DNA of 44,857 bases from an uncultured Campylobacter sp. (GTDB lineage: Bacteria; Campylobacterota; Campylobacteria; Campylobacterales; Campylobacteraceae): contig CALCKS010000237.1 in assembly GCA_937965895.1 (NCBI GenBank), forward strand, positions 1 to 44,857, written 5' to 3'. The notes under the pieces are model-generated. The model saw nothing but the letters and a program-made list of their open reading frames with translations. It did no database searches and was not told the origin of the DNA. The stretch's first letter is position 1, and every line of letters begins with the position of its first letter. The position numbers and the translations under genes are program-made. Positions 34,448 to 42,118 of this stretch are shown piece after piece.

Positions 34448-36688
34448 TCAGTTGTCAAAGCCACTACCAAACTGCACGACCCAGACTCCGCCGGCATCAA
34501 AGCTAGCTCCGGTTGAGCTCCAATACGAGCCGTATTTGTCGCTGCCGTCTTTGCCTACGTGCTTAAACGCCTTGTTTATAGCCGGCTTATATCTGCCGTA
34601 GTCGGTTATACTCAAAAGCTCGCTAGCGCTTGGCAATCTCCAGTCCGAGTAACCGCCGTAGTTTAAATTTTCGCAGTAGCTCACGGCGTCTTTATACAAA
34701 CCTTTAAAAATTTCCGCCGCATCTTGCCACGCTAAACCATAAATCGCATCTACGACGATGCCCGAGTTTGCGTCTATGCTAAAACCGTCGGTGAATTTAT
34801 GCTTTTGAGCTAAATTTTGCGAATTTGACTGCGGCATTGTGGACGCAGGCGTTTGCTGAGGCAAGGAAGCTTGCGGCGCCTGAGTTTGACTTGGGATATA
34901 TTCTTTAAATATATCTCTCTTGTATTCTAGAAAATGAGAAACATCGGCTTGTTCCCTGGCTGCGCTACTATCCGCAAATATACTAACAGCAACAAGAGAA
35001 AGCTCAACCGGACTACGCTCTTTGCCGTCCAGCGTAAGGCTACCGACCTGACTAGGAAGCATTTCCGATAAATTCATAAAAATTATGCAAGCCGAGTAAT
35101 CTTTTTCCAAGCAAGCTGTAAGTGTCCCTATATACATTTGCTTGGCGATCGCAAGCTCTTTGCCTTTACCCGCATTGCTCTTCTTTGCCGTTATTATAAA
35201 TCCGATGTTTTGAGCAACCCTATCTTTTAGATACTCATAATCCGTATTTTTAGCAACGTGGTTAAAAAGATTTTGAGCTGATTCGAAATCCACGTCTAAT
35301 CCTATGCCCAGCATGAAATTTTCTCCCAGCCTCATGCAGGCCTCCAAAACGCCTTTTTGGCAATACCCCAAACTCGTTTCATTAAAATTCTTGAAATCTT
35401 CTTTAAGCCAAAACGTATTGGAGTCTCTTATATACCCCTTGCGCTCGTCTTCATATCCGCTTTTAGGAAGTGATTCAAACTTAAAATTTTGTTTTATATT
35501 TTGTTGCAAGCTTTGGTCTAAATTTTGCTTACTTGTATTTTTAAAGTAAGCCTTGATCTTATCTGTCAAATACGGTTCTACCTCTCGGTAAGTTAAAGTA
35601 TATTTGTCTGAGCTTGTGCTGTTGGACAGATAGAATGTATCGATTGAACCCTGATCTATTACAAAATAATCATTTATGATTTCTATATTCGCTTTATCTT
35701 TTACGGTTCTAATTTCTTGCAAGCGTTCATTATCACGAGAATCATATCCATAGTTGTCTAAATTATCCGCTATATGCTTTTTAATAGCCGCAGCCAAACC
35801 CACTTTATCTTTTATGATATCTGAGGTTGATATCTCCTTTCCGCCTATGTAAATTTGCGATTCAAAAGCAGGATGAGACGTACCACAAGCATCATAATGA
35901 TCATAATTTCCTATCAATACCATATCTTTATAGACATAATAAACATTTCTACTAGATGTTCTCCCTTGGCTACTACAAAAAAATCCATGATCGGTTTTAA
36001 CGAAATCCTGTATCATTCTTTCGGCATATTCTTTAAGATCGGCAGTCTTTATGAGCGGATATTGAACGCTCATATCTTCATGACACTCATAGGCTTCACC
36101 TTCATCGTTATATTTTCTTTTCTGACAAACAAGGCCTTTAAAAATCGGCACATGAAGCTTTTGTTTCAAAGTCTCCTCTCTAATATCTCCGCTTTTTGAG
36201 GTAATTTTTATTTTGACTTCATCTGCGGAAAGTAGCTTAATATCGACTTTTTTTGCATAATCATCGTATGCTCTACAAGAAACGCCCGATACGTCAAAAT
36301 CGATTTTTTCAAGCCTATCGTCCATATTGCATCCAAAACGATTAGGGCCCATGGTTACCTCCCAGCTCCCCTGCTCTTTTCCGCCCGTTGCTTTTGTCGG
36401 TTTTAGCGCTGTTAATATAACACTGACATTGGAGTCGTCCGACGAATATACCACCTGGCTTCCATACCAAAATTTAGCGTCTATTTTGCCGTATTGCGTT
36501 TCTTGAACTTGCGGACCTGAAGCCCCCTCATTGCTTCGGCTCTCGACTTCACTCTGCTGTTCGCTTGCTTTGGCTGTAGCTTTTGCGCCGCCGGTACCGG
36601 CATCTTTTAAAATGCTTCCAAATTTTACGGCGTTTGCTAATTGAAAACATAAGCCTACCGCCAATGCGATCGTTAGAAATTTTTTCAT
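34448..36688 (-). CDS. Large secreted DUF1566 protein, cut short by a stop at a conserved tryptophan
   Basis: A 746-aa protein: signal peptide MKKFLTIALAVGLCFQLANA, a long N-terminal part of unknown fold (residues 40-430), a Sel1-like stretch near 440-500 (YCQKGVLEACMRLGENFMLG), a Q/P/S-rich linker (QAPQASLPQQTPASTMPQ) and a DUF1566 domain from about 645. The frame ends with FGSGFDN and TGA at 34448-34450. Beyond it, the same frame continues VKINSADNFARCVRNLK to TAA at 34394, the normal family ending. The TGA replaces the Trp seen in the paralogue GGDNWSELDKQNF. Its ATG overlaps the mcrC stop by 4 bp, so it is translationally coupled to mcrC. Confidence 0.8.
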   Translation of the reverse strand: MKKFLTIALAVGLCFQLANAVKFGSILKDAGTGGAKATAKASEQQSEVESRSNEGASGPQVQETQYGKIDAKFWYGSQVVYSSDDSNVSVILTALKPTKATGGKEQGSWEVTMGPNRFGCNMDDRLEKIDFDVSGVSCRAYDDYAKKVDIKLLSADEVKIKITSKSGDIREETLKQKLHVPIFKGLVCQKRKYNDEGEAYECHEDMSVQYPLIKTADLKEYAERMIQDFVKTDHGFFCSSQGRTSSRNVYYVYKDMVLIGNYDHYDACGTSHPAFESQIYIGGKEISTSDIIKDKVGLAAAIKKHIADNLDNYGYDSRDNERLQEIRTVKDKANIEIINDYFVIDQGSIDTFYLSNSTSSDKYTLTYREVEPYLTDKIKAYFKNTSKQNLDQSLQQNIKQNFKFESLPKSGYEDERKGYIRDSNTFWLKEDFKNFNETSLGYCQKGVLEACMRLGENFMLGIGLDVDFESAQNLFNHVAKNTDYEYLKDRVAQNIGFIITAKKSNAGKGKELAIAKQMYIGTLTACLEKDYSACIIFMNLSEMLPSQVGSLTLDGKERSPVELSLVAVSIFADSSAAREQADVSHFLEYKRDIFKEYIPSQTQAPQASLPQQTPASTMPQSNSQNLAQKHKFTDGFSIDANSGIVVDAIYGLAWQDAAEIFKGLYKDAVSYCENLNYGGYSDWRLPSASELLSITDYGRYKPAINKAFKHVGKDGSDKYGSYWSSTGASFDAGGVWVVQFGSGFDN

Positions 36689-37986
36689 TTTATCTCCTTG
36701 AAGTTTTTCTTTATAGCATTGACTAAATTCGATTTAAAATCGATAATACGCCGCTCAAATTCTTTTTCATAGGTATTTTCATCATCTGAAGCGTTAAAAA
36801 TACTTAATAAAAAAACGGGTTCTTTTTCTTGTTTTTTATCTTGAAAAATTGCTTTATTCGGAAAGCTACTTTGAGCATATATCAAAATCCCCATTTCTGC
36901 TTTATAGGCCGCGATATATTTACCGATTTGGACTAAATTTGATATATCAGTTTCGTTGCAAGGGCTATTTTTATTACAAAAATGCCTATATTTGGCATCC
37001 AAAACGGCTAAAATTTCCCCCTTTTCGTCTTTTATTACAAAATCGGGTCTCAAATCCAGGCCTGGAATTTTATACTGCGTTTCTAGCCTAAATTTACCGC
37101 CAAATTCGTCCAATGCGCTTTTTATGAGGCTCTCGACGTAAAGCTCAAAAAGATTAGGCGCATACAGCAAATAACCGAAATTTAGATTTTTGACGGCGTT
37201 TTCGCTTGTGTATCTAGAATCTTGTAAAATGATAACTCTGGCGATTTGTAGAGCAATTTTGTAGTCTTTATAAAGCTCGTTCATCACGGATTTTGAGTTT
37301 AAGGCTACGTTTATATCTTTTACGCTTTTCATCTCGCCGTTAGCGTTAGCTAGCAAAAAATTTCTAATCTCCTTATCGTAAAGCCCAAATTCAGGGTTTT
37401 TTCTAACCAAGATATCGTAAGCTTTTAAAAGCACCCTTGCGACCACTTCGTCTGGCACTCGCGAGCTTTTGCGGCTTGAAATTTTACCCATAAAGGGCTG
37501 ATCTTTTTTGATGGAATTTTTAACGTCAAGGCTTCCGTGCAGGGCGTAGTCTCTAAAAGGAATCTTTTTATAAACGCTTGGGAAGCCGCTTAGCTTGGCT
37601 AGCTTTAAGCGGCTGATAAATGAGGCATAAAGGACGTAGTCCATAGGAATGTCGCCGCTTGCGCCTGCGACGCTACCGCCAGAGCTAAAAAACGACGAGT
37701 CGATAGTTTTTAAAAGCTCGGCTTCTAGTTCTTTGCCGAAACGAGAGTTTATGACGTACTCTTGCCCCTCAAAGGTAAAACGGCCTATATAGTTGCCGAA
37801 TATATAGTTACCGTCTTCGCACTTTTTAAGGATATAGTGCGCATCTTTACCGTCTTTTATCTTGGGTTTAAATTTATCGTGCCGTCCGTTTAAAAAGATT
37901 ACATCCGTCTTGCCTTTTGCCAGCTCGTCAAAGGTTATTTCTTTTTGATGCGTTTCGTGGTTGCAGCGGCTATTATCTTCAAACAT
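36685..37986 (-). CDS. mcrC: McrC-like nuclease subunit of a McrBC restriction system
   Basis: A 433-aa protein. The N-terminal half contains the McrC-type strand-rich part (YIGRFTFEGQEYVINSRFG). The C-terminal half holds a PD-(D/E)xK nuclease core: GLDLRPDFVIKDE near residue 310 followed by ILAVLDAKYRHF near 325. In McrBC systems this subunit cuts DNA when the McrB ring translocates from modified cytosine sites. It starts 4 bases after mcrB stops, and its own stop overlaps the start of the large DUF1566 gene, so the three are one unit. All key nuclease residues are visible. Confidence 0.87.
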   Translation of the reverse strand: MFEDNSRCNHETHQKEITFDELAKGKTDVIFLNGRHDKFKPKIKDGKDAHYILKKCEDGNYIFGNYIGRFTFEGQEYVINSRFGKELEAELLKTIDSSFFSSGGSVAGASGDIPMDYVLYASFISRLKLAKLSGFPSVYKKIPFRDYALHGSLDVKNSIKKDQPFMGKISSRKSSRVPDEVVARVLLKAYDILVRKNPEFGLYDKEIRNFLLANANGEMKSVKDINVALNSKSVMNELYKDYKIALQIARVIILQDSRYTSENAVKNLNFGYLLYAPNLFELYVESLIKSALDEFGGKFRLETQYKIPGLDLRPDFVIKDEKGEILAVLDAKYRHFCNKNSPCNETDISNLVQIGKYIAAYKAEMGILIYAQSSFPNKAIFQDKKQEKEPVFLLSIFNASDDENTYEKEFERRIIDFKSNLVNAIKKNFKEIK

Positions 37987-37990
37987 CGCA

Positions 37991-39673
37991 TTAGCCTACA
38001 AAAATTTTCTTAGCCGTTTCTAGCTTTTTCTCTACTTCGCCGTCGCTAAACTGCGTTCTTATGTATTCGCGTAAGATCGGTTCTATATGCCTATCCCAAA
38101 TTTCTTGCTCGCTCATTTTGGCTTTTTTTAGAAAATACGAGTGTCCGATCTCGTAAGCTCTGCCTAAATTTAAAGCGCTTGTTTTTTCGTATCTTTTCTT
38201 ATCTTTTTCTTTTTCTTTGTCAGATGCACTTGGAAATAACTTATTGTAAGCTTCATCTCTGTTTTCGGTATTATCGTAAGACTGAATAGATTTTATTTTT
38301 ACCCTAGTTTCATCTTCGTATTCAACTAAATATTTGAGGTCATTAGTGATGTAATTATTTAAATTTTCGCATTTTGTCCTGTAGGTTTTATCCGTCGCAT
38401 TTTCTATAACCCCATAATCGCACTCCATCAAAACCCACGTAAAGCGCCTTCTTAGAGCCAAGTCAAAGCAGTCTATGCTCTTATCAACATCGTTCATCAT
38501 ACCGATGAAATAGATATTTGCAGGTATAAAGAACTCTTGATTGCTTAACGGAAAGTTTTTGGTCTTTATGCTTTCTCCGCGGTAATTTTCCTCCAAAAGC
38601 GATAACGTCTCGCCAAATACCGCCGCTATGTCGGCTCTGTTTATCTCATCGACTATAAAAAAGAAATTTTCATCAGTATTTTGCGCCGCTTTTAAACAAA
38701 ATTCTTTAAATATGCCGTTTGTCAAAGCCAAATTTAAATTTCCGTTTTGTATCCCGATCGGTTTTATGCCGTCTATAAAATCCTCGTATTCAAAACCGCT
38801 ATGAAACTGCACCCATTCGGTTCTAGCGCGATTCGGGTCTAAAATATCAAGGCAATCTTTTACGAATTTCGTCTTACCGGTTCCGGGTGCGCCGTAGAAA
38901 ATTATATTTTTAGAGAATTTTTCTATTGATGCGGCAAATACGGCAACCCTTACCAAGTATCCATATTTATTAAAAGTTGATTTTTCATAATCATTTAAAT
39001 TGTCTAAACTCTGGCTTGTTTTAATCTTGCAAAATAATTTATTTATTTCATAGCACTCTTTTAGTTTTTCGGCTAAGTCATCATCTATATCTATACATTT
39101 TTGATTATGATTGTACGATAACTCCCAGGATTTATTGTTTAAAAAATTACCGCAGAAGTAGTCAAGTAATTTTTTAAATATATTCATATATATGATAGTT
39201 TTATTGTCGGCATCTTTTAATTTAAAACTGCAAATTTCCAAAATTTCGCAAAACGCTTCGTATAAAATTTCAAAATCCTCTTTTTTAAGCTCTTGAAATT
39301 TGTATAGTAAAATAGATATACTTGTATTGAACTGGTCTTTTAACCCAAAATCACTATCTATTTTAAGTTTCTCAATATTTGGTATATAGTTGCTAAAATT
39401 TTCAATTTCACCGCTTTTGCATAGATGAAACATTTTATTTGCTTCCTCGTAGCATTTCTCTAGTGTAGTTTCAAATTTATCAGAAAAATTCTTACCGGAA
39501 AAAGATCTTTTATTGGTTGCTTTTTGGTTTTCTTTTTTTGTATATAAGATAACGTCCCCCTTGCGAGCATCCCAATCAAAATCCTTAAACACTTTCAAAT
39601 TTCCCTTGCAGTCGACGATCCTACTAAAAATCTCATTTATCTTTAGTATCTGCTCAGCTGTAAAATCACTCAT
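37991..39673 (-). CDS. mcrB: McrB-like AAA+ GTPase subunit of a McrBC restriction system
   Basis: A 560-aa protein. The C-terminal AAA+ module carries Walker A FYGAPGTGKTKF near residue 258, EYEDFIDGIKP near 290 (typical for McrB), Walker B FFFIVDEINRAD near 335, and MMNDVDKSIDCFDLALRRRF near 392. The last matches the McrB GTP-binding signature MNTADRS with changes. The N-terminal 240 residues are helical and charged and do not resemble the DUF3578/EVE-type reader domains I know, so the recognised DNA modification cannot be inferred. AGGAGAATGAA precedes ATG, and a terminator stands 24 bases upstream. Confidence 0.88.
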   Translation of the reverse strand: MSDFTAEQILKINEIFSRIVDCKGNLKVFKDFDWDARKGDVILYTKKENQKATNKRSFSGKNFSDKFETTLEKCYEEANKMFHLCKSGEIENFSNYIPNIEKLKIDSDFGLKDQFNTSISILLYKFQELKKEDFEILYEAFCEILEICSFKLKDADNKTIIYMNIFKKLLDYFCGNFLNNKSWELSYNHNQKCIDIDDDLAEKLKECYEINKLFCKIKTSQSLDNLNDYEKSTFNKYGYLVRVAVFAASIEKFSKNIIFYGAPGTGKTKFVKDCLDILDPNRARTEWVQFHSGFEYEDFIDGIKPIGIQNGNLNLALTNGIFKEFCLKAAQNTDENFFFIVDEINRADIAAVFGETLSLLEENYRGESIKTKNFPLSNQEFFIPANIYFIGMMNDVDKSIDCFDLALRRRFTWVLMECDYGVIENATDKTYRTKCENLNNYITNDLKYLVEYEDETRVKIKSIQSYDNTENRDEAYNKLFPSASDKEKEKDKKRYEKTSALNLGRAYEIGHSYFLKKAKMSEQEIWDRHIEPILREYIRTQFSDGEVEKKLETAKKIFVG

Positions 39674-39691
39674 TTCATTCTCCTAAATTTT

Positions 39692-39713
39692 AAAAAGCTC
39701 CCGCAAAGGGAGC
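39692..39713 (-). terminator. Intrinsic terminator between the TM2/DUF1566 operon and mcrB
   Basis: On the minus strand GCTCCC - TTTGC - GGGAGC is followed directly by TTTTT. Stem arms are 39697-39702 and 39708-39713, T run at 39692-39696. It should end transcripts from 43.1 kb before mcrB. Partial readthrough would couple the two units. Confidence 0.75.
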
Positions 39714-39764
39714 AAAAGGCTTTTCAAAGCGCTGCCGTTAAGTCCGAATTTCTTAAAAAGGAAA

Positions 39765-39899
39765 TTTCAAAAATCAATCCTGCCGAACGCACCGCACGAA
39801 GAAGCGACGAGAAACGTCAAGCCAGCCAGCGTCGCCATTCCTGAAATCCACGACCCACGCACGAGACGAGTCGTAGGCACTTTTAGTTTGGCTCCAGTA
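39765..39899 (-). repeat. 135-bp variable-repeat-like block, copy 1
   Basis: 3' end of the DUF1566 gene 39774-40226 plus nine bases past its stop. It aligns without gaps to 40247-40381 (constant offset 482). I count about 22 differences, mostly in first or second codon positions. Flanking sequence on the 5' side falls off sharply in similarity. Confidence 0.7.
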
Positions 39900-40226
39900 C
39901 CTTGGCAAGTCAGATTCTGCTATGTATTTAAAAGCGGTATTTAGAGCGGGGTTATACCTTCTCTTATCCGCTATGCTTAGCAGCTCCACTCTGGTTGGTA
40001 GCCTCCAGTCTTTGTATCCGGCTAGGTTTACTAGCTTGCAGTATTCTTGCGCCTGCTCCCACGTTCCTTCAACGTTTTGCTTTTCATCCTGCCACATTAG
40101 TCTTCCCAGCTTTTTGTCGCTACATATCACTACGTTTTTATCGTTATCTCGGTAGCACGTAGGACTTAGCGCCTCTGCATTTAGCAGACCGCAAAGCAGC
40201 AAAGAAGCGGCTATATATCTTTTCAT
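39774..40226 (-). CDS. Secreted DUF1566 protein of the variable pair (A)
   Basis: A 150-aa protein with signal peptide MKRYIAASLLLCGLLNAEA and one DUF1566 domain: LGRLMWQDEKQNVEGTW, YCKLVNLAGYKDWRLPTRVE, RYWSQTKSAYDSSRAWVV, ending FFVRCVRQD. I start it at 40226, where AAAGGA precedes ATG. A longer frame to 40274 would overlap the upstream gene and has no ribosome site. The last 126 coding bases are near-identical to gene B (40256-40828) outside scattered codons. It is the last gene before the terminator at 39692. Confidence 0.85.
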   Translation of the reverse strand: MKRYIAASLLLCGLLNAEALSPTCYRDNDKNVVICSDKKLGRLMWQDEKQNVEGTWEQAQEYCKLVNLAGYKDWRLPTRVELLSIADKRRYNPALNTAFKYIAESDLPRYWSQTKSAYDSSRAWVVDFRNGDAGWLDVSRRFFVRCVRQD

Positions 40227-40246
40227 ACTTTTTCCTTTATCTAAAT

Positions 40247-40381
40247 TTTCAAAAATCAATACTGCCGGACGCACCGCACGAAGTAGCGATTAGAAACGTC
40301 GAGAAAGCCATCACCGCCATACCAGAAATCCACGAACCACGCGCGCGACGAGTCGTCGGCACGTCTAGTAGAGCTCCAGTA
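40247..40381 (-). repeat. 135-bp variable-repeat-like block, copy 2
   Basis: 3' end of the DUF1566 gene 40256-40828 plus nine bases past its stop. It is the partner of 39765-39899. Constant segments at the 3' end (the codons for FVRCVRQ and the bases ATTGATTTTTGAAA) are shared, while codons such as AAT/CGT, TAC/TTC, GAT/GCT and TAT/GAT differ in positions 1 or 2 only. Confidence 0.7.
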
Positions 40382-40828
40382 GTTGCCGTAGCTTTTCTCG
40401 CCTTTGTCGTTTATCTTGTATGCGACGTTTTCAAAAGCTTTGTTTATGGCAGGCTTAACCCTAGTATCGTCCGTGATGCTTAAGAGCTCATTTACCGTAG
40501 GCAAGCGCCAGTCGTCGTAACCTGCAAAATTTAAATTATCACAGTAGTGAACCGCCTCGGCGTAGGTCATAGGCTTATCGTGCGAGTTTGGATCCTCAAT
40601 ATAAGGGATAACAAGCGGGGACGGGGACATATCCTTCCCATAGCTATCTTGCCACATAAGCTTATATATGTCATCCTTGACGACATTTAGAAGGTTATCT
40701 CTGCTAAAGCCCGCAGTAATGTCGCCCTCGTCGCTCACGGTCTTTTTGATAAAACCGATAGGGTCAAAGCCAAACGCCGCGCTAGAACACAGCAGGCATG
40801 CTAGCAGGGCGGAAGTAAATTTAGTCAT
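40256..40828 (-). CDS. Secreted DUF1566 protein of the variable pair (B)
   Basis: A 190-aa protein with signal peptide MTKFTSALLACLLCSSAAFG and a DUF1566 domain: YKLMWQDSYGKDM, HYCDNLNFAGYDDWRLPTVN, NYWSSTRRADDSSRAWFV, ending YFVRCVRQY. The N-terminal part differs clearly from gene A, but the 3' 126 coding bases are almost the same. That indicates replacement of only the C-terminal part by exchange or template copying. It lies 18 bases downstream of the last TM2 gene and 29 bases upstream of gene A on the same transcript. Confidence 0.86.
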   Translation of the reverse strand: MTKFTSALLACLLCSSAAFGFDPIGFIKKTVSDEGDITAGFSRDNLLNVVKDDIYKLMWQDSYGKDMSPSPLVIPYIEDPNSHDKPMTYAEAVHYCDNLNFAGYDDWRLPTVNELLSITDDTRVKPAINKAFENVAYKINDKGEKSYGNYWSSTRRADDSSRAWFVDFWYGGDGFLDVSNRYFVRCVRQY

Positions 40829-40846
40829 GTTTTCATCCTTTTAAAT

Positions 40847-41236
40847 TTAGCCTAAGAAAAAGGCCGAGATTTTTTTGAAATTGTCCTTTTTTATGCCGAA
40901 ATAGACCAAAAATATATCCGCCAGCCACCACAAAAGTAAGGCGGCAAGGGCGATAGCGGCCTCGTCGGGATTAGTTTTTGACGCCCTTGCCATGCCGACG
41001 GCTAACACAAGCTTCAAAACCCCCGCGCCGCCGTCGCCCTTATAAAACCTATCAAACCCTATAAAGCCGAACAAAATACTTATGATAAGACCCAAGATAG
41101 GACTTTTTAGCTGTGAGGTTAGCGGCTTTAGATCGGGCATATCGCCTGCCGCCTCGGCTCTATCTAGCTCGTTTTTAACGATCATCAGATGGGCGTCTGA
41201 AACCTTGCCTTTAAATAACAGATACGAATTACCCAA
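40847..41236 (-). CDS. TM2-domain membrane protein (4th of four)
   Basis: A 129-aa protein: an N-terminal amphipathic part (LFKGKVSDAHLMIVKNELDR) of about 45 residues, then a TM2 domain with ILFGFIGFDRFYKGDGGAG and WWLADIFLVYFGIKKDN. TM2 domains have two membrane helices joined by the DRFYKG turn. Function in bacteria is unknown. It has an arginine-free, hydrophobic core and a short lysine-rich end. It follows three paralogues with gaps of about 20 bases and precedes DUF1566 gene B. Confidence 0.87.
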   Translation of the reverse strand: MGNSYLLFKGKVSDAHLMIVKNELDRAEAAGDMPDLKPLTSQLKSPILGLIISILFGFIGFDRFYKGDGGAGVLKLVLAVGMARASKTNPDEAAIALAALLLWWLADIFLVYFGIKKDNFKKISAFFLG

Positions 41237-41257
41237 TATTTTTCCTTTAAATTTGGC

Positions 41258-41668
41258 TTACAAAGAAGCCATTATTTTTTTGAAATTGTCTTTTTTGATC
41301 CCCGTATAGACTAAAAACAGATCGGCAATACACCAAACAAGACCCACGCATACAGCCAAGGACGAAAACATCAGCAAACCGTCGTTGTTTGTTTTTGCGG
41401 CCAATGTCAACAGAAACATAGACGCGACGCAAAGTAAAATTTTAAATATACCAAGCCCCGCATCGCCCTTATAAAATCTATCTACACCAAGCCAGCCGAA
41501 CAAAAATCCAAGCACCAGTCCGATACCCGGGGATTTTAAGGTGGATAAAACGGGTGTGAGATCAAGATTATAATGCCCAACCGACGCCATCCTATCTAAC
41601 CTGCCTTTGAGCTCTATCAAATTTACGTCTGAAATCTTGCCCTTTAGCAACAAAAGAGTGCTATTCAT
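41258..41668 (-). CDS. TM2-domain membrane protein (3rd of four)
   Basis: A 136-aa paralogue of its neighbours: N-terminal LLKGKISDVNLIELKGRLDR, TM2 core FLFGWLGVDRFYKGDAGLGI and IADLFLVYTGIKKDNFKKIM. It has four hydrophobic stretches in total. The conserved N-terminal motif GK(I/V)SD.(N/H)L in all four proteins suggests a shared cytoplasmic helix that contacts a partner. It sits 21 bases from both neighbours. Confidence 0.87.
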   Translation of the reverse strand: MNSTLLLLKGKISDVNLIELKGRLDRMASVGHYNLDLTPVLSTLKSPGIGLVLGFLFGWLGVDRFYKGDAGLGIFKILLCVASMFLLTLAAKTNNDGLLMFSSLAVCVGLVWCIADLFLVYTGIKKDNFKKIMASL

Positions 41669-41689
41669 CGTTTGCCTTTAAATTTAAAA

Positions 41690-42097
41690 TTATAAAGAGA
41701 TCATTATTTTGTTAAAATTGTCTTTTTTGATCCCCATATAGACCAAAAATAGATCGGCAATGCACCAAATAAGACTCGCAAAACTAATCATCATCGCCAT
41801 AGCCGCCAGATCCTCATCGCCTCTTTGTCCCGCTTGCACGGCAAAAAACATCGGCGCAATGCAAAGGATTATTTTGAGTATTCCAAGTCCGACATCGCCC
41901 TTATAGAACCTATCTACGCCAAGCCAGCCGAATAAAAATCCAAGCACCAGTCCGACCATAGGGCTTTTAAGCGTAGCGGCCGTTAGGGTCAAATCAGGCC
42001 TCTTGCCCGCCGCTTCGGCTTTATCCAGCTCGCTTTTTATAACCATCAGATGAGTATCTGAAACTTTGCCTTGAAATAGCATATATGCGTTATTCAT
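41690..42097 (-). CDS. TM2-domain membrane protein (2nd of four)
   Basis: A 135-aa paralogue: LFQGKVSDTHLMVIKSELDK, TM2 core FLFGWLGVDRFYKGDVGLGI and IADLFLVYMGIKKDNFNKIM. It is nearly identical in the TM2 core to the third protein, indicating recent duplication. The middle part (AGQRGDEDLAAMAMM) differs among the copies. Confidence 0.87.
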   Translation of the reverse strand: MNNAYMLFQGKVSDTHLMVIKSELDKAEAAGKRPDLTLTAATLKSPMVGLVLGFLFGWLGVDRFYKGDVGLGILKIILCIAPMFFAVQAGQRGDEDLAAMAMMISFASLIWCIADLFLVYMGIKKDNFNKIMISL

Positions 42098-42118
42098 TTT
42101 TCTTCTTTGGATTAAATT

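Noticed and set aside
34394..36688. TGA decoded as tryptophan in the DUF1566 genes
   Set aside because: All other genes in the window use TGG for Trp and TGA as a normal stop (for example copZ, hicA, DUF1566 gene B). One decayed paralogue has TAG as well as TGA at Trp sites, so point mutation explains it better.
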